From assembly GCF_004768465.1 (NCBI RefSeq), contig NZ_SRMF01000015.1, positions 1 through 54,999 on the forward strand: DNA of 54,999 bases, given 5' to 3'. The notes under the pieces were generated by a model. The model made no database searches and had not been told where the DNA came from. It saw only the letters and a list, made by a program, of their open reading frames with translations. Position 1 is the first letter of the stretch. Every line of letters starts with the position of its first letter. Both the position numbers and the translations under genes were made by a program. Source of the DNA: Natronospirillum operosum. Lineage in GTDB: Bacteria; Pseudomonadota; Gammaproteobacteria; Pseudomonadales; Natronospirillaceae. Shown piece by piece: positions 7,153 to 16,118 of the stretch.

Positions 7153-8282
7153 CCGCCGCGCGCTCCGTCAGCGCTGAACACCACCTGCCACAGCTGCGTC
7201 ACGCGGGCCCGAAATGCGCCGGCGCAGGACAACAGATAATAGCGCCACATGCGATAGAAGGTCTCACCCAGATCAGCCTCGAAGCGGTGCCAATTGGCCT
7301 CGAAATTGGCATGCCAGGCCATCAGGGTGCGGTCATAGTCAGCACCGAAATTATGCACATCCTCGATTACCAGCAGGCCTTCGGCGGCCTGGGCAATCTG
7401 CGCCAGTGACGGCAGGTCGCCGTTGGGAAAGATATAGCGGTCCAGCCAGGGGTCCGGCGGCGAGCTGGTTTTCAACTTGCCGATGGTATGCAGCAGGCAC
7501 AGGCCACCGGGCTTGAGACAACGCCGGACGACCTGCATGAAGGTTCGGTGATTCATGCGACCGACATGTTCGAACATGCCGACACTGACGATGTGATCGA
7601 ACTGCTCCTGTATATCCCGGTAGTCCATCAACCGGAACTCGACCGGCAGCCCCCGACAGCGCTCTTCACCCAGCGCAACCTGCTCTCTGGATATGGTCAG
7701 GCCGACACACTCGACGCCATAGTGCTCCGCCGCATAACGCATGAAACTGCCCCAGCCACAGCCGATATCCAGCACGCGCTGACCCGGCTGCAGGTTCAGC
7801 TTGCGACAGATCAGATCCATCTTGGCAATCTGGGCTGCATGGAGGGTGTCAGCCTCGGCCCAGTAGCCGCAGGTATAGGCCATGGAATCATCCAGCATGG
7901 CGGCATAGAAATCATTGCCCAGATCATAATGCGCGCGGCCCACTTCCCAGGCCCGATGCCGGGTCTGCCGGTTCAGCAGGCGGGCCTTCAGGGCATGAAA
8001 CGCCAGGCGGTAGGGGTTGATACGATAGGACAGCCGGTGCTGCAGAATCCGGTAGATGGTCTCGTCCAGCTGTTCGGCATCCCAGTCACCCGCCATATAG
8101 GTTTCTCCCACACCCAGGCTGCCATAACCCAGCACACGTTGCGCCAACTGGGGATTATGGATGGTGATATCCCATGGTCGCTTGCCATCGGTACCGATGT
8201 CGGCCAAGGCAAGGATTTCGGTCAGGGTGTCCAGATCACGGCAGCGTGGCCGGCGCGAATCGAGAGTCTGTTGAGAACTCAT
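7134..8282 (-). CDS. cfa: Cyclopropane-fatty-acyl-phospholipid synthase
   Basis: Cfa transfers a methylene from S-adenosylmethionine to double bonds of unsaturated acyl chains in membrane phospholipids, and is typical of stationary phase and acid or osmotic stress. The 382-aa protein has the N-terminal lipid-binding domain (YMAGDWDAEQLDE), the catalytic lead-in HYDLGNDFY, the SAM motif VLDIGCGWGSF, and SVGMFEHVG-x-x-N with the active-site Glu and His. The C-terminal FGADYDRTLMAWHANF is also a hallmark. ATG at 8282 is preferred (MSSQQ) since E. coli Cfa has the same length; the open frame extends 51 codons further. Confidence 0.95.
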   Translation of the reverse strand: MSSQQTLDSRRPRCRDLDTLTEILALADIGTDGKRPWDITIHNPQLAQRVLGYGSLGVGETYMAGDWDAEQLDETIYRILQHRLSYRINPYRLAFHALKARLLNRQTRHRAWEVGRAHYDLGNDFYAAMLDDSMAYTCGYWAEADTLHAAQIAKMDLICRKLNLQPGQRVLDIGCGWGSFMRYAAEHYGVECVGLTISREQVALGEERCRGLPVEFRLMDYRDIQEQFDHIVSVGMFEHVGRMNHRTFMQVVRRCLKPGGLCLLHTIGKLKTSSPPDPWLDRYIFPNGDLPSLAQIAQAAEGLLVIEDVHNFGADYDRTLMAWHANFEANWHRFEADLGETFYRMWRYYLLSCAGAFRARVTQLWQVVFSADGARGGYRRVS

Positions 8283-8476
8283 GATGCCGATTTCCCTGTC
8301 TGTTTTTCCATCAGTCTGCGAAGAGATGTCACAAATGTCCAGATTGTTTGTCTCTATCATCCTGATAGCGGAGCCTTGCGGCCGTGGCGTCGCTGAGCTT
8401 TCAAGACCCGCTGTTGCCAATCGGATACAGTCCAAGCTGTTGATTTTAAATACTTTTTACTAAAAGCCCTGCAGAC

Positions 8477-8494
8477 TGTCTCCATATGGCGACA
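8477..8494. promoter_or_regulatory. GlrR/QseF-type enhancer TGTC-N10-GACA
   Basis: TGTC at 8477-8480 and GACA at 8491-8494 are separated by exactly 10 bases, the consensus reported for E. coli GlrR sites upstream of glmY. The dyad extends outward by two more bases and the spacer itself contains the palindrome CCATATGG. Its centre lies about 110 bases upstream of the predicted start. The glrR homologue is encoded 2.7 kb downstream. Confidence 0.8.
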
Positions 8495-8537
8495 GTCCGC
8501 GTCGTGAAAACCCTCCCATATTCAGTCCATGACCATT

Positions 8538-8550
8538 TAACTCATTGATA
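8538..8550 (-). promoter_or_regulatory. IHF consensus site
   Basis: The minus strand reads TATCAATGAGTTA, a full match to WATCAANNNNTTR. It lies between the enhancer (8477-8494) and the sigma-54 promoter (8570-8585), about 52 bases upstream of the predicted start, where IHF bends DNA in many sigma-54 systems including glmY. Confidence 0.7.
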
Positions 8551-8569
8551 TAAAAGGGTTTTTCAGAAC

Positions 8570-8585
8570 TGGCACGACCCTTGAT
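8570..8585 (+). promoter_or_regulatory. Sigma-54 promoter of the EF-hand gene
   Basis: TGGCAC-N5-TTGAT matches the consensus TGGCAC-N5-TTGCW except for A in place of C at -12. The GG to GA spacing is the required 10 bases. The predicted start is near 8596, leaving a leader of about 68 bases that contains a possible GC-rich hairpin (8611-8629) before the ribosome site. Confidence 0.72.
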
Positions 8586-8663
8586 ATAGACAGAGTGAGT
8601 ACACAACCGGGGTGCCCTGAAGGCCCCCCCGATCACCATCACTCTGAACGAGGAGTAATCATT

Positions 8664-8912
8664 ATGAAAAAGTCCATCTTTACCTCAGCAGCAGCCGCCT
8701 CACTTGTGGTAGCTTTTGCTTCATCTGCCGTGATGGCAAACGATGAGCTGTTTGAACAGCTGGATGTCAATGGCGACGGCGTCATTACCCTGGAAGAAGC
8801 TCAGGCTCATCCGGACGTCTATGATCAGTTTGACGATCTGGATTCCGACGGGAGCGGTGAACTGACTCCGGAAGAGTTCGAGGCGTTCGAACCTGACGAA
8901 GACATGTTCTGA
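8664..8912 (+). CDS. Secreted small EF-hand calcium-binding protein
   Basis: An 82-aa precursor with a clear Sec signal peptide (MKKSIFTSAAAASLVVAF, Ala-x-Ala-like cleavage near residue 25). It leaves a mature domain of about 57 residues that is almost wholly two EF-hand loops: DVNGDGVITLEE and DSDGSGELTPEE, each with ligands at positions 1, 3, 5, 9 and 12. The protein is very acidic. GAGGAG sits eight bases before the ATG. It is expected to bind calcium in the periplasm. It lies directly in front of glrK-qseG-glrR and has a sigma-54 promoter with a GlrR-type enhancer, so a role in envelope sensing or calcium buffering is inferred, not shown. Confidence 0.87.
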   Translation: MKKSIFTSAAAASLVVAFASSAVMANDELFEQLDVNGDGVITLEEAQAHPDVYDQFDDLDSDGSGELTPEEFEAFEPDEDMF

Positions 8913-8954
8913 TCTGATTCAGAGCGGTATCCGGCTACCGGGTGCTGCTCTGGC

Positions 8955-8999
8955 ACAGCGACGGCTCCCCCATCACCCCTTTTGGGGGCCGTCGCTGTA
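8955..8999 (+). terminator. Strong hairpin after the EF-hand gene
   Basis: An 11-bp perfect stem (ACAGCGACGGC / GCCGTCGCTGT) continues after a one-base bulge into four C-G pairs. There is no T-tract afterwards, so it may stabilise or attenuate the transcript rather than terminate it cleanly before glrK, 50 bases further on. Confidence 0.55.
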
Positions 9000-9048
9000 C
9001 TCGTCCGGGCTCCGAACTCGTCACAGCACTTAAAGGAACCTGGTCGAC

Positions 9049-10509
9049 ATGTTCGCCCTGCTAAAACCGGCGTCTCTGCGCCAATGGGTACTCTCCAGCT
9101 TTGTCCTGGCCCTCATCCCTCTGGTAGTGCTGCTGTGGCAAGGTCACCGCGCATTCAACACCGTCAGTGATCGGGCCCTGCAGGAATCTCAACTGGCTGT
9201 TGATCAAGCCCGGCAAATGGAAAATCTGGACAACCTCATTGTGGGTATCGAGCGAGCTGTACGCCAGCATATGGTCATTGACAGCGAGCCGTCACGGAAC
9301 AATGCGCTGGAACAGATACGCCTTTATCGGGAAGACCTGAATCCCACCTGTGCCAACCTGTTAACCGATCTCTGTCACGAGCAGAATGTTCAGTTGGACA
9401 CTCTGACCGCTCAAATGGACCCGTCAGACAATCTGGACGTGGAACTGGAGTCGCTGCGGATCCAGCATACCCAGATTACCGAGCAAGCCTGGCAGCATCT
9501 GGATGAGCGGCTGATTCGGCATCAGGACTTTGTGGCTCATCAACAGCAATCGCTGGTCTGGCAGACCATTGGCCTGGTTTTGCTGACCCTGGTTTTTGTG
9601 GCCTGGGCCAGCCGACGCATCAGTGCCCCTATTCAGCGCCTGGACCGGATGATCCGTGCCATCGGCCAACAGAATACGCAGCCCTTGAAAGCCAATATTC
9701 GTGGCCCGCGTGAACTCAATGATCTGGGCCGGCGCCTGAGCTGGCTGTCGGGTCGCCTGCAACAGCTGGAGGCCTTGCGACTGGCCCTGCTGCGCCATGC
9801 ATCCCATGAACTGAAAACACCTCTGGCCAGCATCAAGGAGGGTTGCTCTCTGCTGTCAGACGAAGTGGCCGGCGCTTTGACGCCGCGCCAGGCTGAGGTG
9901 GTGAGCCTGCTCAACGCCAGTACCGACCGCCTGTCACAGCTCACCGAGCAGCTTCTGGACTACAACCAACTGCTGCAACAGAGTGCCCCCATGCCCTCTG
10001 ACGTTGACCCGAATCAATTGATTGAACACACCCTGAAGCAACATCAACTGTCCCTGCAGCAACGCCAGCAGACCGTCACCGTCGATTGTGAGTGTGATCA
10101 ACTGATCACCGACGCCACCCTGTTTCAACGCATGCTGGACAACCTGATCAACAATGCGCAGGCCTATGGCGACACCCGGGGACAGGTTTCAATCCGGCTG
10201 TATCCGCAGCACAGCGCCATGGTCCTTGAAGTCGCCAACACCGGCCCGGCCATACCCGAGACGTTGCGAACGTCGGTGTTTGAACCGTTTCAGCGCGGTC
10301 AGGCCCGGCGGCACGACGCCCTCTCCGGGTCCGGCCTGGGGCTCTCTGTGGTGGCCGACTGCGCGCGCTTGCTGGGTGGCACAGTGAGTATTGTCGACAC
10401 CCCCTCATTCGACACCTGTGTGCAGGTGATTTTGCCACCGCTGGACACACTGGCGCCCAGCGCCACCCCAGACGAACACTCATTGCTCACCGAAGGATCC
10501 AGCGCATGA
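9049..10509 (+). CDS. glrK: Sensor histidine kinase, GlrK/QseE type
   Basis: An inner-membrane kinase of 486 aa. Membrane helix 1 is at about residues 12-31 and helix 2 at about 170-190. The roughly 135-residue periplasmic part is helical, without a recognised ligand fold. A HAMP linker (RRISAPIQRLDRMI) follows, then the dimerisation box with His253 in RHASHELKTPLASI. The ATPase has N box NLINNAQAYGD, a G1-like box and SGSGLGLSVV. The gene order kinase, lipoprotein, sigma-54 regulator is that of glrK-yfhG-glrR (qseE-qseG-qseF) of E. coli, which senses envelope state or adrenergic signals. AAGGAA precedes the ATG, and its stop overlaps the next start by 4 bp. Confidence 0.9.
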   Translation: MFALLKPASLRQWVLSSFVLALIPLVVLLWQGHRAFNTVSDRALQESQLAVDQARQMENLDNLIVGIERAVRQHMVIDSEPSRNNALEQIRLYREDLNPTCANLLTDLCHEQNVQLDTLTAQMDPSDNLDVELESLRIQHTQITEQAWQHLDERLIRHQDFVAHQQQSLVWQTIGLVLLTLVFVAWASRRISAPIQRLDRMIRAIGQQNTQPLKANIRGPRELNDLGRRLSWLSGRLQQLEALRLALLRHASHELKTPLASIKEGCSLLSDEVAGALTPRQAEVVSLLNASTDRLSQLTEQLLDYNQLLQQSAPMPSDVDPNQLIEHTLKQHQLSLQQRQQTVTVDCECDQLITDATLFQRMLDNLINNAQAYGDTRGQVSIRLYPQHSAMVLEVANTGPAIPETLRTSVFEPFQRGQARRHDALSGSGLGLSVVADCARLLGGTVSIVDTPSFDTCVQVILPPLDTLAPSATPDEHSLLTEGSSA

Positions 10510-11171
10510 GAATATTTTCGCTTCTGGTCATGGCGGCACTCATGGCCGCCTGCAGCCAACCACAGCTCATCACCCAGGCACCGCCCACCCTGGGCCCAGT
10601 GTCCCCATATGGCGGTCTGGATTGTGATCCCCGTTCGGAGGTCGCCACCCTGATCACCGGTTCACTCTGTGACCCCATGAACTGGCTGACCGCACAATAC
10701 CAATTGCAGGCCCTGTCACCTGACGAGCGTCGCGCCCTGCTGCTCACTGAGCCTCTGGACGGCGACTACGGCCTGATGGTCATGGCCCTGCTGCACAGCC
10801 AGCCCGACAGCCCGACGACGCTGAGATCACTGAGTCAGGACGCCTTGCAGGCGCTGTTACCCAGGGCACCCCACGATCTGTATCTGCATCTGCACCAGCT
10901 GTCCCGATACAATGGCGCCCTGCTGGAGCAGGAACACCGCCTGGCCGAGCAGCACCGGGCGCTGATGGTCAGGGGAGATGCCCATAACGCCCAACAGAGA
11001 ATCATTGAGACACTGCAACAGGCGCTCGCTGCCACCCGGGAACAACTGGCAGAAAAGCAGGCGCAGGTGGAAGCTCTGACCGACATCGAATCCAATCTGG
11101 GCGGTGACCGGGACAATGACCGGACGTTGCCACAACCACTGGAACTGAGGCTGAATGATGACGACGAATGA
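10506..11171 (+). CDS. qseG: QseG/YfhG-like outer-membrane lipoprotein
   Basis: A 221-aa lipoprotein with signal sequence and lipobox L-M-A-A-C at residues 12-16; Ser at +2 predicts outer-membrane sorting. A Pro-rich linker is followed by a paired-cysteine segment (two Cys about 15 apart) and a C-terminal coiled coil (about 125-195) rich in Glu, Gln and Leu. Sequence identity to E. coli QseG looks low, so the assignment rests on lipoprotein character, size and its place between glrK and glrR. QseG in E. coli binds the periplasmic part of QseE. It overlaps glrK by 4 bp and glrR by 17 bp, indicating tight co-translation. Confidence 0.8.
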   Translation: MRIFSLLVMAALMAACSQPQLITQAPPTLGPVSPYGGLDCDPRSEVATLITGSLCDPMNWLTAQYQLQALSPDERRALLLTEPLDGDYGLMVMALLHSQPDSPTTLRSLSQDALQALLPRAPHDLYLHLHQLSRYNGALLEQEHRLAEQHRALMVRGDAHNAQQRIIETLQQALAATREQLAEKQAQVEALTDIESNLGGDRDNDRTLPQPLELRLNDDDE

Positions 11172-12504
11172 TCACATTCCGGCCAGTCTGCTGCTGGTAG
11201 ATGACGATCCCAGCCTGCTGCGGTTGCTGTCCATGCGCCTGGAAGACGAAGGTTATCAGGTGCTCACTGCAGACAATGCCGAACGCGCCCTGTCCCTGCT
11301 CAACACAAAAGTTATTTCTCTGGTCATCACCGATCTGCGTATGCCCGACACCGATGGCATGGCCCTGTTTGAACAGATCAACCATCGCCGCCCCGGCCTG
11401 CCGGTGATCATCATGACGGCCCATGGCTCCATTCCCGATGCGGTTGATGCCACCCAGCGTGGCGTCACGGGTTTTATCACCAAACCCCTGGATCATGAAG
11501 AACTGCGCACCCTGCTGGATCGGGCCCTGAGTCACCATGTGAGCTCGGGAAATGCGGCCTGGCGGCGGGACATCATCACCCGCAGTCCGGTCATGGAGTC
11601 TTTGCTGGAGCAGGCCCATCAGGTAGCCAGAAGTCGGGTCAGTGTATTGATCACCGGCGCCAGCGGAACGGGCAAGGAACTGCTGGCTCAGGCCATACAC
11701 CGGGCCAGCCCCCGCAGCGACGAACCCTTTATTGCCATCAACTGCGGCGCTCTGCCTGAAAACCTGCTCGAGTCCGAGCTGTTTGGTCATGCCAAGGGGG
11801 CCTTTACCGGCGCGGTTAAAGCCCAGGACGGCCTGTTCCGGGCCGCCGACGGCGGCACCCTGTTTCTGGATGAGATTGGCGATATGCCCCTGTCCTTGCA
11901 GGTCAAACTGTTGCGGGTACTCCAGGAGCGCCAGATCCGCCCTGTGGGCAGCAGCGAGACCATCCCGGTGGATGTGCGCATCGTCTCGGCCACCCACAGG
12001 GATCTGAAAGCCGCCATGGAAGCCGGTCAGTTTCGTGAAGATCTGTACTATCGGCTCAATGTAGTAGAGTTCAATCTGCCCGGACTGAGGGAACGGGCCG
12101 AGGACATTCCGTTACTGGCCCGTCATCTGTTGCGTCAAAGTGCCCAGCAACACGGGCTCAATGTACGCGGCTTGTCCGACGACGCCCTGCAACTGCTCAC
12201 CACTGCCGACTGGCCGGGCAATGTCCGCCAACTGGTCAATGTCATCGAACAGTGTGTCGCCCTCTCACCCAGCCCGGTAATCAGCGCCTCACTGATGCGA
12301 CAGGCGCTGTCAGAGAATACCGGGCACTGGCCCACACTCAGCGAGGCCCGGGACGAGTTCGAGCGGCGTTATCTGGTGCGGGCCTTGAAGATGACCGAAG
12401 GCAACGTTACCCAGGCCGCCGAGCTCTGCGGTCGTAACCGCACCGATCTCTACAAACTGCTGAAAAAGCACGGCCTGACGGCGCAGGAAATCAAGGCGGG
12501 ATAA
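11155..12504 (+). CDS. glrR: Sigma-54 dependent response regulator, GlrR/QseF type
   Basis: A 449-aa NtrC-family activator. The receiver domain has the acidic pair D16-D17 and phospho-acceptor Asp60 (ITDLRMPD). The AAA+ domain has Walker A GASGTGKE, the sigma-54 contact loop GAFTGA, and Walker B GGTLFLDEIGD. The C-terminal Fis-type HTH is GNVTQAAELCGRNRTDLYKL. The intact GAFTGA shows it should activate sigma-54 polymerase. Known E. coli GlrR binds TGTC-N10-GACA upstream of glmY; the same sequence occurs at 8477-8494 before the EF-hand gene. Two adjacent ATG codons (11155, 11158) could start translation. Confidence 0.93.
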   Translation: MMTTNDHIPASLLLVDDDPSLLRLLSMRLEDEGYQVLTADNAERALSLLNTKVISLVITDLRMPDTDGMALFEQINHRRPGLPVIIMTAHGSIPDAVDATQRGVTGFITKPLDHEELRTLLDRALSHHVSSGNAAWRRDIITRSPVMESLLEQAHQVARSRVSVLITGASGTGKELLAQAIHRASPRSDEPFIAINCGALPENLLESELFGHAKGAFTGAVKAQDGLFRAADGGTLFLDEIGDMPLSLQVKLLRVLQERQIRPVGSSETIPVDVRIVSATHRDLKAAMEAGQFREDLYYRLNVVEFNLPGLRERAEDIPLLARHLLRQSAQQHGLNVRGLSDDALQLLTTADWPGNVRQLVNVIEQCVALSPSPVISASLMRQALSENTGHWPTLSEARDEFERRYLVRALKMTEGNVTQAAELCGRNRTDLYKLLKKHGLTAQEIKAG

Positions 12505-12544
12505 GCCACCTGCCATTGCGCGGTGCCACAACTGCGGCCTCAGC

Positions 12545-13657
12545 TCAGTACCCGGTCATTTCCAGATAACCATGCCCCGAGTGTGAACCGGAAAATTCTA
12601 TCGGCCCCTCCCAATAGGGGATGCTGGTGTCCATCCAGGCGTTGGGGTTCAGCGGCCGGGCCTCAATATCCAGGTTGATCACCGGCACTTCGAGATGCCA
12701 GACCGTGGGCACCTGACGTCCGGCCACCCGGGTGGTTTCCAGCGGCTGCATGCGGATCTCCTGCGGCGCCAGCGGCCGGGTGCTGCCATCACTGCGAATA
12801 TGGGTGCCGGCAAAGTAGCTGTCGGGGTTGTCCTGCTCGCGCAGGCGGAACAGCATCAGACGTTCGTTGTCAGGCAACTGCAGCGAGAACCAGTCCCAGC
12901 CGGTCTGCTCGGGTGCCAGGGGCTGGCTGCTCCACTCCCGGTCCAGCCAGCCAGTGCCATGCACGTTCCGTTCGGCGCCATCACCCAGCACCAGAGTGCC
13001 GTTGACCTGATAGAACGGCTGGCTGTAGTACCAGGAGGCCTGACCACGCTCCGACTTCAGACTGAAACCGTCCTCGCCGTGGAGCACCAGCGGCTGGTCC
13101 GTCTGCAGCACCAGATCAAACGCAAGATTATCGGTGCCGGCCTGCACACGGATATGTTCCAGCGGATCGCCGCGCTCCGGGCTGCCGGGCGCCGTAACGC
13201 TCTGCAGTGACCAGTCATCCAGCCAGACCCGGTAGTCTGGCTCTGTGGTCACCCCGGCCTGGCCGCCACCGCTGCGGCCGAAGCGTTCGGCATGCCAGTG
13301 CTCAGCGGCTGCAGTCAGGCCCACATGGGCCATCCACACCTGCCCGTCCTGCCAGTGCCCCAGCCCGCCGTCGGGCGTCAGAGCCTGGCGGAACAGGGTC
13401 CACTGCATGCCGTACTGGCGCCCCTCGCGGTCTTCCAGATTGGCCGTTACATACCACCATTCGATACGAAACTCGGGATGCGCTGCATGGTCCTGCGGGA
13501 AGGCCAGTTCACCACCGCGTTCCACCGTGGCAAAGGCGTCGGCCGCCAGCCCCAGCCCGGCGAAACCCTGTTGTGCCGGCGCCGACGTTCGGTCCGGCCC
13601 GTCAGAGCAGGCCGCCAGCAGCAACAGGCAGACACTCAGCCAGATTCTATTGTTCAT
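12545..13657 (-). CDS. attH: AttH/CrtC-domain lipoprotein of an ABC system
   Basis: A lipoprotein of about 370 aa with lipobox LLAAC near residue 16. It carries the AttH / hydroxyneurosporene-synthase-like beta fold, recognised by FRIEWWYVTANL and the second repeat segment VHGTGWLDREWSS. The domain occurs in carotenoid 1,2-hydratase, but next to this type of ABC transporter it is the AttH component of AttEFGH, whose substrate is unknown. It overlaps the permease gene by 11 bp. ATG at 13657 is preferred over a TTG two codons upstream; it gives a normal lipoprotein signal. It probably acts in the periplasm as a lipid- or hydrophobic-ligand-binding partner. Confidence 0.85.
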   Translation of the reverse strand: MNNRIWLSVCLLLLAACSDGPDRTSAPAQQGFAGLGLAADAFATVERGGELAFPQDHAAHPEFRIEWWYVTANLEDREGRQYGMQWTLFRQALTPDGGLGHWQDGQVWMAHVGLTAAAEHWHAERFGRSGGGQAGVTTEPDYRVWLDDWSLQSVTAPGSPERGDPLEHIRVQAGTDNLAFDLVLQTDQPLVLHGEDGFSLKSERGQASWYYSQPFYQVNGTLVLGDGAERNVHGTGWLDREWSSQPLAPEQTGWDWFSLQLPDNERLMLFRLREQDNPDSYFAGTHIRSDGSTRPLAPQEIRMQPLETTRVAGRQVPTVWHLEVPVINLDIEARPLNPNAWMDTSIPYWEGPIEFSGSHSGHGYLEMTGY

Positions 13658-16118
13658 GCGCAAACACCTTGCTCCAGGTCGCCGGTGACTGCCGACCCAG
13701 CCGCCACAGCGGCCAGGCGGTGGCCAGCACCGTGGTCAGCGCCGCCAGTCCGATCAGGCGCAGCCACTGCTCCGGGAACAGGTACAGCGGCAGGCGCCAG
13801 CCGAAGGCTTCAACATTGATGATGGCCACCAGACACCAGGCCAGCAACAGGCCAAGAGGCACCGCCAGCAGGATGGTAAAGCCGGCCAGACAGAGGGTGC
13901 GCAACCATTCCAGCCAGGCCAGGTGCCGACGCGACAGGCCCTGCGCCCACAGCGGCGCCAGTTGCGGCAGCCGCGACTGGGTCAGCGTCAGCAGGCTGGT
14001 CAGCAGGGCCACTCCGGCCACGCCCAGAGTCAGGGTGTTCAGCGCACCGGTGGCGACAAAGGTGCGTTCGAATACCTGCTCGGAGAAGTTGCGCACCGAG
14101 GCCTGGTCGATCACGGCGGTACCCTCGAGCCCGAGGTCACGCCGCGCGCGCTCAACCAGCTGCGGTGCCGCATCCGGGTGCAGCCGCAGGCTGAAACCCT
14201 GCCGCAGGGGCCCTTCCGCGCGCGCCATCAGGGCGTCCAGATCGACCACCATCTGCGCGCGCGGGTTGCCATAGTCGGCATAGATACCAGCCACCTGCAG
14301 CAGCCAGGGGGTAGCGGCCAGGCCAAGCGTCAGGCTGTCACCGGGCGCCAGGTCAAAACGGCGCGCCATCTGTTCGCTGATCATGGCTGCCTGCCCGGTG
14401 CCCACCCGGTCCCAGCCGTCCGCCAGTTGCTGCTGCACCGGCCAGTGGTCGCGGTAGGTGTCATGCACCCGGATGCCGTTCAGTTCCAGCGGTTCATCAG
14501 CATAGCGACTGATCAGGTGCCCGGTGGGCAGAATGGCCTCGATCTCCGGCTGCCCGACCAGCCATTCGACCATCTGCTCGGCCTGTTCGGCATCTTCGGC
14601 ATTCATGTACACCTCGGCTGCCAGGCGCTGGTCCAGCCAACCGGTAAAGGTCAGGCGAAAGCTGTCGACCATGCTGCCCACCCCGATGTTGGCTGCCAGC
14701 GCCAGCAACAGCGCCATCAAGGCCAGTGACAGGGCCGACACCTGCTGGCGGGCTTCCGCCCAGAACCACTCGGCCACCGGCCCGCGGGCCAGACGCTGAC
14801 CGATACCGACCGCCACGCTGAGCAGGCCCGGCAGACAAAGTGCTGCCCCCAGCAGCAGGGCCGCCAGGCCGGCAAAGGCAACCACCAGCCCGCTGCCGGC
14901 CATGAACAAACCCAGCGCCAGCAACCACAGACCGCCTCCCAGCAGCGCCAGCAACATGACCCCCCGCTGCTGGTGCGCCCGCCAGGCTTCGCGGCGGGCC
15001 AGGCCCAGTACCGGCAGCCTGGCCGCCTGCCAGAGACTGCCGACAGCAGCCAGCAAGGCACCGCACAGACTCATGCCGAGACCGGCCAGCCACCAGCGCG
15101 GCTCCAGCTGCAGAGCTCCGGCAACGCGGGCGCCGTACAGGCCCTGCAGGCTGGCCGCAACATCAGGCAGCAACAACGCCGCCAGGCCATAGCCCAGCAA
15201 CAATCCCAGCAGCCCGGCCACCAGCGCCAGCAACAGCACCTCGAACAGCAATGCCAGCACCACCTGCCGCCCGGAGACCCCGCAGGCGCGCAGTGTGCGC
15301 AGCAGACTGCTGCGCTGCTCGAAAGCCAGACCCGTTGCACCATTGACTATGAACAGCCCCACCACAAAGGCCAGCAGGCCGAGTGCCGTCAGGTTGAGGT
15401 GAAAGCTGTCGGTCAGGCGGGTCAGATCATCCTCGGACTGACCATGCTGCCAGTACAGGCGCTCAGCCAGATCTTCCGGCAGCGCCTGCGTCTGCCAGCG
15501 GGGGTCATCCGCGACCAGCAACCGCGACAGTTCGCTCGGCCTCTGCAGAAGCTGCTGCGCCAGCCCCACATCCACCAGCAATGTACCCGGGGGCACGGTC
15601 GACGCCACCGCCAGCGGCGGCAATAGGGCTCCGGAAGCCAGCCGCAGTTCAGCACCCGGTTCGACACCCAGTTGCTGCAGTGTATCCGGGCCAGCCAGCG
15701 TCAGGCCGGGGCGGGTCAGAAAGGCCGCCAGTTCGAAGCCAGTCTGGTCCACGGCGCTGGCCGCAGCGGCTTCGGCAGGCAGTGTTACCGGGTCGATGCC
15801 GACCAGGGTCAGCGCCTGCTCGCCCACCCGGACTCGGCCTTCCAGCAGCGGTGATACAGGCCAGCCGGCCTGGCGCAGTGTGGCAAAGACATCGTCGGTA
15901 AGGGTCTCGCCCTCACGGGCCACCAGCATGGGCTGGGCGGCCCCTGCAAACAGCCCGGCAGCACGATCATAGCTTTCCCGTGCCTGTGTATTCAGGGCCT
16001 GCACACCACTCCAGAGGGCAGTGGCCAGCATCAGTCCCACCACCCAGGCTGCTAGCTGCACCGGATGCCGCCGCCAGTGCGCCAGCAGTGCGCGCAACGT
16101 CTGCACCAGCGGTCTCAT
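13647..16118 (-). CDS. ABC transporter permease with two FtsX domains, AttFG-like
   Basis: An 823-aa inner-membrane permease. There is a membrane helix at about residues 20-42, a large periplasmic region, then three-helix clusters near 265-400 and 410-500 and again near 690-815 (two FtsX/MacB-type core domains). This is the architecture of lipoprotein-releasing or AttFG permeases fused into one chain. With the ATPase (16115-16777) and the AttH lipoprotein it forms a three-gene operon with 4-bp and 11-bp overlaps. By family logic it moves a hydrophobic molecule out of or across the envelope; the substrate is not known. Confidence 0.85.
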   Translation of the reverse strand: MRPLVQTLRALLAHWRRHPVQLAAWVVGLMLATALWSGVQALNTQARESYDRAAGLFAGAAQPMLVAREGETLTDDVFATLRQAGWPVSPLLEGRVRVGEQALTLVGIDPVTLPAEAAAASAVDQTGFELAAFLTRPGLTLAGPDTLQQLGVEPGAELRLASGALLPPLAVASTVPPGTLLVDVGLAQQLLQRPSELSRLLVADDPRWQTQALPEDLAERLYWQHGQSEDDLTRLTDSFHLNLTALGLLAFVVGLFIVNGATGLAFEQRSSLLRTLRACGVSGRQVVLALLFEVLLLALVAGLLGLLLGYGLAALLLPDVAASLQGLYGARVAGALQLEPRWWLAGLGMSLCGALLAAVGSLWQAARLPVLGLARREAWRAHQQRGVMLLALLGGGLWLLALGLFMAGSGLVVAFAGLAALLLGAALCLPGLLSVAVGIGQRLARGPVAEWFWAEARQQVSALSLALMALLLALAANIGVGSMVDSFRLTFTGWLDQRLAAEVYMNAEDAEQAEQMVEWLVGQPEIEAILPTGHLISRYADEPLELNGIRVHDTYRDHWPVQQQLADGWDRVGTGQAAMISEQMARRFDLAPGDSLTLGLAATPWLLQVAGIYADYGNPRAQMVVDLDALMARAEGPLRQGFSLRLHPDAAPQLVERARRDLGLEGTAVIDQASVRNFSEQVFERTFVATGALNTLTLGVAGVALLTSLLTLTQSRLPQLAPLWAQGLSRRHLAWLEWLRTLCLAGFTILLAVPLGLLLAWCLVAIINVEAFGWRLPLYLFPEQWLRLIGLAALTTVLATAWPLWRLGRQSPATWSKVFAHEQ

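Larger units (their letters stand above)
8283..8663 (+). promoter_or_regulatory. Intergenic region with enhancer, IHF site and sigma-54 promoter
   Basis: This 381-base gap separates the divergent cfa and EF-hand genes. Its right half contains the GlrR-type enhancer, the IHF consensus and the sigma-54 promoter listed separately, in that order. The left half holds an AT-rich stretch around 8443-8465 and several isolated TGTC half sites. A short open frame on the minus strand (8460-8642) has no ribosome site and no coding character. No RNA gene is recognised, although the leader could fold. Confidence 0.8.

Noticed and set aside
8460-8642. Minus-strand open frame of 60 codons in the EF-hand upstream region
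   Set aside because: It has no ribosome site, no family character, and covers the enhancer, IHF and sigma-54 elements.
8950-8967. A second sigma-54-like element (CTGGCAC then GGCT with 10-base GG-GC spacing) in front of glrK
   Set aside because: The -24 part is good but the -12 part lacks TT before GC, and the sequence is part of the long hairpin at 8955-8999. It is probably chance.
10600-10620. TGTC followed by a spacer nearly identical to that of the GlrR site (CCATATGGC), inside qseG
   Set aside because: The right half is GGTC instead of GACA and it is inside a coding region; likely coincidence.
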